Assembly: GCA_035772735.1 (NCBI GenBank)
Contig: JASDFA010000010.1
Location: 98,476,001 to 98,540,000, forward strand
DNA: 64,000 bases
Reading direction: 5' to 3'
From: Datura wrightii
Taxonomy: Eukaryota > Streptophyta > Magnoliopsida > Solanales > Solanaceae
Shown here: positions 55,454 to 64,000 of the stretch, piece after piece
How positions within the stretch are numbered: position 1 is the first letter of the stretch
How the letters are laid out: every line of letters starts with the position of its first letter
Notes under the pieces: generated by a model
The model's database searches: none
What the model was told of the DNA's origin: nothing
Seen by the model: only the letters and a program-made list of their open reading frames with translations
Position numbers and translations under genes: made by a program

Positions 55454-57085
55454 TTAGAACTTCACCTTTTTCTGAGTCAATCTTGTCAATGGGGCTGCAA
55501 TGGATGAGAAATCTTCCATGAACCTCCGATAGTAACCTGCTAAGCCCAAAATGCTTCTAATCTCCGAAGGGTTTACCGGTCTGGGCCAGTTCTTTACTGC
55601 CTCTATTTTTTGGGAGTCCACCCTTATACCTTCGCTTGAAACTACATGCCCTAAGAATGCAACTGATTTAAGCCAGAATTCACATTTACTGAACTTGGCA
55701 TATAACTCATTGTCTTTGAGGGTCTGGAGTGCTACCCTCAGGTGTGCAGCATGCTCCTCCTCGCTCCGGGAGTAAATCAATATGTCGTCAATGAACACGA
55801 TCATGGACATATCCAAGCATGCCTTAAATACCCTGTTCATCAAATCCGTAAAAGTTGCAGGGGCATTGGTTAGCCCAAAAGACATAAAAATGAATTCATA
55901 ATGGCCATACCGAGTTCTAAAAGCAATCTTTGGGATGTCATTCTCCCGAACCCTGAGCTGGTGATACCCGGACCTGAGATCTATCATAGAGAAGTATTTG
56001 GCACCCTGAAGCTGGTCGAATAAGTCATCAATCCGGGGTAAAGGGTATTTATTCTTGATGGTGACCTTCTTCAACTTTCTATAGTCAGTACACATACCTA
56101 GATAACCATCGTTCCTCTGGACGAACAACACTGGGGTACCCCATGGGGACTTACTCGGTCTAATGAAACTCTTATCTAGCAAATCCTTCAACTGCTCCTT
56201 TAACTCTTTTAGTTCTGCTGCGGCCATACGGTAAGGAGGGATTGATATGGGTTTCGTGTCATGAAATAGATCAATTTCAAAATCAATCTCCCTCTTGGGA
56301 GGAACACCTGGTAGGTCATCTGGAAATACCTCTGGAAATTCACACACCACTGGGATAGACTGATTAGTCGGGGTCTCAGACGTGACATTCTTAACCCTAA
56401 CCAAGTGGTAAATATAGCCCTTGGAAATCATTTTTCTGACCTTGATGTAGGAGATAAAGTTACCTACAAGTACCACTAAACCACCCCTCCATTCTAAAAC
56501 CGATTCAGCAGGAAACCGAAACTCCACTTCCCAAGTTCTACGGTTAACAGAAGCATAACATACAAACAACCAATCAAAATCAGTCATAGCCAATTCTACT
56601 AAGTTAGCAGAGGTAACCTTATGTAATACTGTAATGGGGTAACCTCTATATACCTGCCTCGCTACGACTATATTACCACCCAGGGTAGAGACAGAAAATG
56701 GTTCGGACAAGATTTCAGGACTGACTCCAAAGTAACTAGCACTGTAAGGTGTCACAAAAGATGTTATGTCCCCCGGATCTAAAAAAACATAAGTATCAAT
56801 ATGGTAAACTCGCAACATACCCATAACCACATTGGGAGAAGTCTCCTGCTCCAGTCGAGAGCCCAGTGCATAAAATCGATTCTGGCGCTGGCTGCCAGCT
56901 GAGCTAGTCGGAGCACCCTGCTGAGTGTGACGTGCTACTGGGACGGCTGAACTAGCTGCTGAAGTATGGGCTCCACAACCCGCTAACCTAGCTGCGGGGC
57001 AACCCCTATGTCTGTGCCACACCGGAAACAAGCGTCTGAGCCCACCAAACATTTCCTCAGGTGGTCCCTGCCACAGGTAGCACAA
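55454..57085 (-). pseudogene. Protease-RT polyprotein segment of gypsy-2 (543 codons open)
   Basis: This is the longest open frame in the window. From the N terminus: a shifted zinc-knuckle remnant; a protease with VFLDPGDITSFVTP; then, after MTDFD, an 18-bp in-frame deletion (near 56574) that removes the ILGID segment kept in gypsy-1. RT follows with PISIPPYRMAAAELKELKEQ, VLFVQRNDGYLGMCTDYRKL and the catalytic VFIDDILIYS. SILGLAGYYRRFMEDFSSIA and LTQKKVKF end at a TAG before RNase H. RT motifs look intact, but no complete Gag-Pol can be made. Confidence 0.85.
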
Positions 57086-57089
57086 GATG

Positions 57090-58023
57090 GGAATGTGCGC
57101 TTTGTTTTAATGCTATTTTGACTCCTCGAACCTGAGGCCCTGCTCCTCTGGTTGTCCAGTGGCCAGGATAGTAGTAGGCTGAAGATGGAGCTGGTGTAGT
57201 GGACCTATACTAGGACTACTGGTGAAATTCACCCCTTGGCTTAGGTTGGGAGAACCTGTGGCTATCAGTTCTAGCCCTCTTGGCCTCTCTCTACCACATA
57301 TGAGCTACTTCCATCTGCTGGGCATAGAGGACTATCCATGGGTAGTCCATATCCTGATGTAGCATGGTTGTTCTGTAGTCTTTGTCCTGCTTACCCGCGC
57401 CCTTTGATCCATCACTAACTCCGGGGCGTATTTTGACATTCAAGTGAATTCAAGTGAATATTCCAGCACCATCATCTTTCCTTGCTTAAGGTTGACAAAC
57501 TCAATTGTGTTCAGTTCCCTCATCTCTCAAGGGAAGAACCAATTGAGAAAGGCTATGCGGAACTCATCCCAGTTGATAGGGCCCGCTCCCGCTGCCCTGC
57601 TATCCCTCCATTGCTTGAACCAAATGTAAGAGACATCCTTCAGCTGATAAGAGGCCAAATCAACACATTCCTCACTTGTCACTCCCATGACCTGAGTGAC
57701 CTTCAAAATCCCTTTGATGAACTCGTGCGGATCCTTGTCCACCTTTGCCCCTGTGAACTCGGGAAGGTTCATCCTTAGAAAGTCTCTGACCTGGCCCACC
57801 GCTGCATTGCCGTTCTAAGGAACATGTGCAATAGCCTGCTGGTTGACCGAGTGATCAAGGCATGCGCCAGCATTTGAATAGCCGCCCGAAACTCGGCATG
57901 GGCAGCTGGCTCGGGTGCCTGGGGCTCCTGAACAGGTGGGGCTTGCTGATGCCCATCATCATTGCCACCCCCATGGCCTTCATCATTTCTTTTCCTCCTT
58001 TTGATTATCCTTCTAGGAGCCAT
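57090..58023 (-). pseudogene. gag: gag of gypsy-2, degenerate
   Basis: The start is the ATG at 58023 (MAPRRIIKRRKRNDEGHGGG), a basic then Pro/Ala-rich N-terminal region. The capsid core is open at 57799-57527: DFLRMNLPEFTGAKVDKDPH and CVDLASYQLKDVSYIWFKQW, then EFRIAFLNWFFP and a stop. The Ser/Arg-rich tail (57520-57090) is broken. Confidence 0.8.
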
Positions 58024-58216
58024 AAGTTTCTACAATCGTGAAATGCATGAATTAGAAAGAGGGAGAGATTTTGACCGCTTGACATAAATCATGAAAGAAG
58101 GGAAACTTTCCTAAAACGTTCAGTAGCCTCTTCATCATAAGGGTGGCACGCTTCACACCCATGAAAAAGACTCTACCTAATGCGGCTTTAAGAATCCCTA
58201 GACACATCTAAACCTG

Positions 58217-58228
58217 GCTCTAATACCA
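58217..58228 (-). other. Primer binding site of gypsy-2
   Basis: On the minus strand TGGTATTAGAGC, one change from the initiator tRNA-Met complement, four bases after the LTR end at 58233. Confidence 0.9.
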
Positions 58229-58232
58229 AGTT

Positions 58233-59339
58233 TGTCACGACCCGAGATTACACCCTTATCATAGACATGGGATAAGGAACCCCGAGAGACCCCAAGTCAA
58301 CCCATGGCGTGAGCACAATACTAATTCATTCATAAAAGATGGAAGACTTAACTTATCAACCATAAGCTAACTGAAAATCGTATCATGAAATGTAAGGAAC
58401 GCAAATCGAAATACATCCATCAATGACAAAATACTACACATAAGTCTGAAAGTCTCTAATCATAAAAATACGGGTTGAAGGGACAAGACCCCAACTAACC
58501 CAAACATTCAGAAAACATAATATAATTAAAAAAGTCTGAACATGAATCCCTCGGATCATGAGGACTCACCACTGGAGATTTAATGGAACTGATCACGAAC
58601 TAGGGACAATACTGATCCTGCGAACTAGATCCTAAAAATATAGCGGTCAGTACTTGGAAAGTACTGAGTATGTAAGGTATGCAAACCAACGCTTAACAAC
58701 ATAAAAGTTATAGGAGTGGGTACATCATGATCATAAAACCAAAACCATAAGTATATCGTAAGGCTCAAAATTTCCAAAAATATTCATAAACTCGTCAAAG
58801 TCATATCATGTGGGGAAAACATTTCATAAATCCTAACTTGAGCCAAAAGAACATAATCATGCATATTTCAAAACCATGAGGAACAATGGGAGATTTCTAT
58901 AACCGACATACTCCACATGAGCGCATATGAAGTCGGACTTGTACGCCGAGTTGGGAGGCCGTTCATACCTTGCCAATGGTATGAACCATGAAGGCATGAT
59001 ATCACTCATGAAGGCCCCATAGGGAATAGGGGACAGTCACTGAGGAGGTCCCAAACATGATCCTACGGTGGCATGTAGTTCTGAGATTCGGGGCATAACT
59101 TAGGCCCTGAACCTACTCAGTGTTAAGTACTACTCCCAAAACATTGAATGTGCTCATAACATTCATAACATAACATGCATGGCTAGTGAAAACATGGAAA
59201 TCATGACATACTCTAGCATTCATATTACTAGCCATGGAATTGGGCCCATAAAAATAGGTCATGAATCATTCACGCCATCTGGGGCATGGCCCAAAATCTT
59301 AATCATGTTTGAAATGCTTAATTCATGCGAAATATGGTC
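58233..59339 (-). repeat. Truncated 5' LTR of gypsy-2
   Basis: 1107 bp of the LTR next to the primer site. Similarity to 50961-52078 stops near AAATATGGTC at 59339. Beyond it lies a third-ORF fragment (element E) in the opposite orientation. Confidence 0.85.
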
Positions 59340-61515
59340 ATGACAACATCAGAGATGAGCCCTCCGACTCTAAACATGCAGAAAACTCTCCTAGTGGTTC
59401 AGTGGAAGAGTACAAGGTGGATACATCTACCACCGATAGGAAACGAACCACTAGGGCACAAGCTAAATCCCAAGCCAAGGCGGCCACTAGCACATCTGCT
59501 GATGCTCCCTAGTCTCTGGAGGGAGATGAGAAACAAGTCCAAGAGTCCGAGAGTGGATCTAATAATGATGAGGGGTTCGAGGAGGCCCAATCCAAAGATA
59601 GAGATTGTGAGTTTGGATTATAGGATGAGGCAGACGATGACGAAGGTGAGCAAACTCCACCTAGGGAGAAATGCACTATTCAGCGGAGAGTACCCAGGGT
59701 GCAAGAGATCTATGAGCAGGGTCTCTCTCACACCGCCAAGAACCACCCTAGGTGAAGTATTTAAGAAGAAATACAAATACTCACCAATGCACTGAATGTG
59801 GTGGAAGAGATGAAGTGGATATTCAGCTTCTACGGATTTGAGTGGATTGCTAGAACCTCGAATCAATACACTTTAGAGATAGTCCAGGAGTTTTATGTCA
59901 GTTATCTGGCTACCATGGAGCAGAAAGCAAAGGCTGAGAAGAAGTTGAAAGATCAGCCCAAGTTAGAGAGTGTAATTGTGCAAGGCCGCACTGTTGACAT
60001 ATTTGAGAATACTATTGCTTGGGTATTATATGGACCTCAGTTCAAACTGCCACACACTACACCTGAGTTTGACTACTGAGTGGATGCAATGAAGAAGATT
60101 AAGCAGCTATGTATTGAGGAGAGGAAGAATCAAATAAAGTGGATGTCTAGGGTCATTGTTGAGGATAAGGAGGATGCGGAATGGGTGATTAGTTGAAAGC
60201 AGGTCAACAAAAATTTGTTGAATTTCATAGAGAAGGCCTGCTGGACACTAGTTCACCACAGGTTGGCACCGACCGTAAATGACAACACCCTCAGTGCAGA
60301 CAGAGCAACATTGTTGGCGTGTATCAAGTCAAGATACGCCATCAACATTTCAAGGGTCATTACAGAGGAGATCCGCGATCGGGCTATTAGATTGAGCACT
60401 ACATCCCATACCTGAGTCTCATATTATTCAGATTATGTATAGAGAAAGATCTTAAGGTGCATTCTGATGAAGAGTGGTTGATTAGAGTGCATCGGGCAAC
60501 GAACATAGGGTTGATCTGGTATTAAATGAACCTGGTGAGCCGAGCGAGACTTGCTATAGCTGTCCCAATACCATGGGCAGTTAGGAATGAGCAGGTTAAT
60601 GCTCCCACTTCATAGGAGTAGGACAAGACATCGACTACAGAGGCCAGTCATTCAGAGGAAGCTTCCAGCACCGCTGCTACACCACATATGGGCCTTCCGA
60701 GCCAGACCACAACAGGATATATGCTAGTGCCTCAGGACCTTTTGCAAAAAATGGCGAATAGATTGGTTGTGACAAAGAGAAAGGTGTAGTCTACGATGGA
60801 GAATGTGAAGCCTTGGGTGAAGGCTGAGATTAAGGCGGCTGTACGGGTCTTGCATGCCTGACTCGATAGCTTTAGGTGTCACTTTAGTGAATGCATGGTA
60901 GAGCATACAGACACAGGTAGTCTCCATGAGGAGTTGGGGGATTTTCGGAGCCAAGTGACCGAGCTGTCATCTCAACAGCCAGCAATTCTAGCAACCCCCA
61001 CTCTTCCTGACCTCGATATTGAGATGGACAATAAGCATGACTTGGAAGCATATTGGGAGCAGACTGGAGTAGAGGGAGGAAAAGGGAAGAAGAGGGTCTC
61101 AAAGGATGTTGGAGATGAGACCCTAAAGAAGAAGAAAAATAAGGAGAAGAAAGAACACAAGCGGGTAAGATTTGAGAGTCAGCAGATTCACCACGAGCAT
61201 AGGTTGGAGCTTCATAAGAGATCTAGAGGAGCGGGTAGCTCCACCACTACCCATGTTGATCTTGCAGGTGGCAAGGACCCTTTCGGAGAGCCATATTCAG
61301 GCCCAGTTGTTACCAAGGTCGTAGAGGCGACCACTACTACTGAGCGGCTGACCATTTTCCCCGTAGAGGTACCATTAAGAGCGCTAGCCACCGCTACCGC
61401 CACGATTATAGAGGAGGTACCACCTCGGCGGGATGACAGAGCTCTTAGTGTGCCAAAGGTATGTGTCTTTCCCTTTTCATACTCCAATATTAATTATTTT
61501 ATCCGAAATTTTCAC
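59340..61515 (+). pseudogene. Element E: third-ORF fragment of the plant transposon-protein family
   Basis: The N-terminal part is acidic and Ser/Thr-rich with KRTTRAQAKSQAKAATSTSA. The family domain is the clearest in the window: FYGFEWIARTSNQYTLEIVQ and EFYVSYLATMEQKAKAEKKL (59798-60079), VIVQGRTVDIFENTIAWVLY, then ACWTLVHHRLAPTVNDNTLS and ACIKSRYAINISRVITEEI (60215-60415). A long C-terminal tail (60895-61599) is Lys/Glu-rich (LKKKKNKEKKEHKRVRF). Stops near 59511, 60078, 60197 and 60413 break it. The left end is cut by the gypsy LTR, so no LTR or pol of this element remains. Confidence 0.7.
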
Positions 61516-61861
61516 AGAATGACTACCTCCAAAAGGAACCACATAGCTGAATTGAATTCAGACCTCACATACACATCCTTACACATTAAAGAAACTTGAA
61601 CCCATTAACTGAACATGAAAACTAAATCGAGTCATAGAGCAAAAATTATACCTCAAGTTGGATCTTAGACGGTAGAGAATAGATGTGGGTATTTAGCCAT
61701 CATATCCGCTTTGTCTTTCCACATAGCTCCCTCGACATGTTGATTTCTCCATACGACCTTAACTGAATTTACTTCTTTGTTCCTTAGCTTTCGAACCTGA
61801 CGATCCAAGCTTTCAACGGGAACTTCTTCATAACTGAGGCTATCTTTTACCCCAACGCTAC
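61516..61861 (-). mobile_element. gypsy-3: 346-bp scrap of a Tekay-type element
   Basis: Sequence from ATGACTACCTCC to GCTATCTTTTACC resembles 53300-53630: the region upstream of the polypurine tract plus the end of integrase and chromodomain on the minus strand. It is more diverged from gypsy-1 and gypsy-2 than they are from each other, so it comes from another copy. No LTR is attached. Confidence 0.75.
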
Positions 61862-62135
61862 AAATGAAGAATAAGAAGGGGTAAGAACTCCATGAACCAG
61901 CTACTTCTCTCCATCATCATCAACCGCCTCAGCCTCACCACCATTATCTTCTCGACCTCATTGTCCTCCCCTAAGCCTGCAAGCAAGTCATCAATAAGGC
62001 CTCGAACTATGTGTAGGGCAGCCATGGCTTCATCCGATAATCTTACATCAGTATTGGCTATAGTTGTCCTACTCCTCAATTCTCTCACATCAGCCCGGAG
62101 CCCCTCTCGTTATGTCTGCTCCACCTAGCCGTCGA
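61862..62135 (-). pseudogene. Tail of the element D third ORF
   Basis: After the break at 62136, a minus-strand frame (62088-61858) reads MRELRSRTTIANTDVRLSDE and GLGEDNEVEKIMVVRLRRL. This is a plausible coiled C-terminal continuation of the third ORF, as in related proteins with an adRALR-like helix. It is cut by the gypsy-3 scrap. Confidence 0.4.
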
Positions 62136-62639
62136 TCAGGTTCCACACAAAGTGCGTCTGATGTCCGCATATGGTGGAGTGATAGTCAGCTGTCGAAGCA
62201 CGTGGGCATCTGTGTCCCGCGCCCCTAAGATAGCATTGAGGTGGTGGGGCTCAAAAGTGACTATTTGCCCCCTTATTTTGATGGTGTGACTTCTGAGAGT
62301 CGGGTTCCAGTTGGCGTAGAATTCCCGAATCAAGTGCAAGTTGCATTCTTTGGGCTCTTCAAAGATGAAGTTCAGCCTAGCTGCCTCGATCCTCTGGACA
62401 ATCCTGGGGAACTCCTGTGCCAACGGTTCCCTTGCTATGTGTTGCTCGGGGAAGTACTTGCTCTCTTTGTGCTTTGTATACCACTTCTTCCCCTTCTCAG
62501 TCACCCACCTGGTTCCATATTGACGGCGTTGGCCGCGTGGAACTGCTGGTGCTGCTGGGAACGCTGTGCCCAGTCTGATTCCTTTTCTTCCGGCGCCAGA
62601 TGTTGATGCGCCTTTTCCCTTGTCCTGCCTGCTTGCCAT
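62136..62639 (-). CDS. Third ORF of element D: plant transposon-protein family (partial, open)
   Basis: The ATG at 62639 (MASRQDKGKGASTSG) is preferred; it follows TTGACAG|G, a good splice acceptor ending at 62645. The frame is open for about 167 codons. After a basic, Ala-rich N terminus come YGTRWVTEKGKKWYTKHKES and QEFPRIVQRIEAARLNFIFE. Then ECNLHLIREFYANWNPTLRS, TIKIRGQIVTFEPHHLNAIL and ITPPYADIRRTLCGT follow. The order matches the N-terminal half of the 'putative plant transposon protein' domain, and this is the cleanest copy here. A stop at 62136 removes the second half. Function unknown; it occupies the env position. Confidence 0.75.
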   Translation of the reverse strand: MASRQDKGKGASTSGAGRKGIRLGTAFPAAPAVPRGQRRQYGTRWVTEKGKKWYTKHKESKYFPEQHIAREPLAQEFPRIVQRIEAARLNFIFEEPKECNLHLIREFYANWNPTLRSHTIKIRGQIVTFEPHHLNAILGARDTDAHVLRQLTITPPYADIRRTLCGT

Positions 62640-63530
62640 TTTTCCTGTCAACCCAAATAAACAAGATCAATGTTAAGCCAATTAAAATTTTCTTCGACTA
62701 AGGTTGGGATAAGCTAGGCTACCCCACACTTAGTCCTTAGCCAAAATTACAACATTAAGGCAAGATCATGCTTATTTACACAAAAAACCAACAAAACATA
62801 CAAATATGCTTAGTGCATTTGGAGAATTCGACGGTATATATTCTATGTACTACTCAGACTTCATACAGCTAACCGCAATCATTACCATCAATAACATTTA
62901 GAACTTAGCAAGGAAAAATAAAAGAAACGAAAACAAAAAGAATTTATCTACATGAACCTATACAATTCACCCAATTCTTGCAAATTCCAATATTTCCTTC
63001 ACCCGAGAATCCGTCGGTCTTTTAGCATAGTAACAGTTAGCACATCGACTCATCTCCCTCAACTTGTACAATCCAGCATGAATTTCACTAGTTCAACTAA
63101 ATTTTTCCATTTCCAACTCAAAGGCAAGCCCTAGCTATGATTGTATCAAAAATTCGATTAAATTATGTAATTAACGAGTTCAAGCAATCACAATGATACT
63201 TCGAACATCAATCTACAATAATTCAATTGAATTTAAGCTTAATTTCTACTTGGGGCAAGTTTAGCTCATAACACATGTTCAATATCAAAGAAAATCGATA
63301 AGAAATGAGATAGAATTGAAGAACATACCTTGAATTCGAAGAATTGAAGAAAACTCGATGAAATTCTTGGCCTAAGTCCGTGTCACGTTGAGGGGGGAGG
63401 GGTTTTTCGGAGGTTGGTCGTGGAGTGTATGAGAAATAAGGAAAATTGAGGGGGAATCGGGGTTTAAAAGTGGGAAATTCGCACGGGTCACCTGGCGACC
63501 CGGTGTGACTCGTCGCGATATACACTGCAA
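62640..63530 (-). other. Non-coding region upstream of the element D third ORF
   Basis: About 0.9 kb without a believable frame. On the minus strand AAGTGTGGGGTAGCC (near 62720) looks like a polypurine tract, but it lies upstream of the ORF and is not followed by an LTR start. The region may be an intron of the third-ORF message. Confidence 0.4.
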
Positions 63531-63668
63531 CGTGTCACAGAGGGTAACGCGTGACATGCCCTCCGTGACACGGAGCTGTCGCGAGGGTGTTCTGGAATTT
63601 TTTAAAATTCCAGATTTACACCTCAACGTGTCACGGAGGGTAACGCGGAGGCCCTCCTCCGTGACACG
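63531..63668. repeat. Pair of GC-rich inverted repeats in element D
   Basis: Second pair: arms 63627-63639 (CGTGTCACGGAGG) and 63656-63668 (CCTCCGTGACACG) are perfect over 13 bp with a 16-base loop. First pair: 63531-63543 and 63560-63572, one mismatch. The same arm word occurs in the LTR of element N (18191, 22742). Shared use by two otherwise different elements suggests common ancestry or function. Confidence 0.8.
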
Positions 63669-63910
63669 GAGCCATCGCCCTAGCTCACTGTTTTTCCACT
63701 TTTTATTATTTTTCATACCTCGAATTTTCCTTTGCGATCTGTTGCACATTTATCCTCCGTTCAACCTGAAATTCATCTTACGGCAAGAAATTGGTTAGAA
63801 TTATAGGTTTCACTCAAAACAAAAATAAAAATAAAAATAAAAAATAAAATTTTTGTTGTTAATCAAAAAAAAGAAAAAGAAATCTATTCACAATTTACAA
63901 AGAAAAATTT

Positions 63911-63960
63911 CACGGGTTGCCTCCCGTGCAGCACCTGGTTTACCGTCGCAGCTCGACGTC
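63911..63960 (-). other. Two-hairpin motif of element D
   Basis: On the minus strand CGTCG-AGCTG-CGACG is followed by GTAAACCAGGTGCTG and CACGGG-AGGCAA-CCCGTG, a perfect 6-bp stem. The loop AGGCAA is identical to that of N and C. The stem bases differ from N at two positions on both sides and pairing is preserved. Confidence 0.75.
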
Positions 63961-64000
63961 ATTCAGCTCAGTCATCTTCTAGGGTGACGGACATTTTCTC

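Larger units (their letters stand above)
40980..58739. repeat. Composite block, copy 2 of the long direct duplication
   Basis: This is the counterpart of 1-17115. It contains the 3' end and 3' LTR of element C, B2, and gypsy-2, with identical junctions at 43650/43651 and 50960/50961. It keeps 676 bp of integrase lost in copy 1. The gypsy 5' LTR extends further here, to 59339. Confidence 0.9.
50961..59339 (-). mobile_element. gypsy-2: minus-strand Tekay/Del-type element
   Basis: Equivalent of gypsy-1. From right to left: 5' LTR fragment (59339-58233), primer site (58228-58217), gag, protease, RT, RNase H, integrase with chromodomain, polypurine tract (53190-53175), and 3' LTR (53174-50961). 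Better preserved than gypsy-1, with one frame of 543 codons. Confidence 0.9.
61862..64000 (-). mobile_element. Element D: 3' half of a minus-strand Athila-like element
   Basis: From right to left: the two-hairpin motif (63960-63911), an A-rich hexamer tract, GC-rich inverted repeats (63668-63531), about 0.9 kb without clear features, a candidate splice acceptor, the third ORF, and truncation at 61862. The layout and the 1.26-kb spacing from motif to ORF match B. The gag-pol part would lie beyond the right edge of the window. Confidence 0.65.

Noticed and set aside
60895..61599. Lys/Glu-rich 234-codon frame that looked like a nuclear host protein
   Set aside because: Its place directly after the plant transposon-protein domain and the shared style of tail make it the C-terminal part of element E.
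62706..62725. AAGTGTGGGGTAGCC on the minus strand as a polypurine tract of D
   Set aside because: It lies upstream of the third ORF and no LTR start follows, unlike the real tract in N at 18666.

Overview
This window is repeat DNA from a plant nuclear genome. It is a stack of nested and duplicated LTR retrotransposons of the Ty3/gypsy superfamily. I see no host gene, tRNA, rRNA or CRISPR array. Several Athila/Tat-type elements carry an extra 'putative plant transposon protein' ORF, and several chromodomain (Tekay/Del-type) elements are present. Together these suggest a pericentromeric or heterochromatic region of a flowering plant, probably Solanaceae; the family is inferred from general knowledge, not from a search.

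Layout. (1) Positions 1-17115 form one copy of a composite block: the 3' end and 3' LTR of an Athila-like element (A1, 1-2674), a gag-protease-only Athila-like element (B1, 2675-9967), and a minus-strand Tekay-type element (gypsy-1, 9968-17115) inserted in the 3' LTR of B1. (2) Positions 17264-33170 hold a minus-strand non-autonomous element (N) with 1.4-kb LTRs, a tRNA-Asp primer site, no pol, and one clean 239-codon ORF. Its upstream LTR is split by a complete plus-strand Tekay-type element (gypsy-P, 22906-32854) with 2.3-kb LTRs and a 5-bp AATTT target duplication. (3) N interrupts the 5' LTR of an Athila-like element (C, 33171-43650) that still shows gag remnant, RT, RNase H, integrase, an extra third ORF and a 3' LTR. 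(4) From 40980 to at least 58739 the block of part 1 is repeated (3' end of C, then B2, then gypsy-2), about 41 kb away in the same orientation. (5) Positions 59340-64000 hold fragments: a plus-strand third ORF (E), a 346-bp gypsy scrap, and the 3' half of another minus-strand Athila-like element (D).

How the parts relate. gypsy-P has lost coding capacity through four premature stops, a frameshift and a substituted first integrase aspartate. The two block copies are more decayed. Element B keeps gag and protease but no RT or integrase, and N keeps no pol at all, so both would depend on proteins supplied by relatives such as C. Inferred order of events: A and B became joined, gypsy entered the B LTR, the block was duplicated, and the insertion of N into C was followed by insertion of gypsy-P into N.

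Most interesting signals. A two-hairpin motif lies just 3' of the last gag/pol stop codon where that codon can be seen. It is shared by elements B, C, D and N, and its second stem shows compensatory changes. A third ORF of the plant transposon-protein family recurs five times in the env position; in B and C it follows a pyrimidine-rich leader, and several copies have plausible splice sites.
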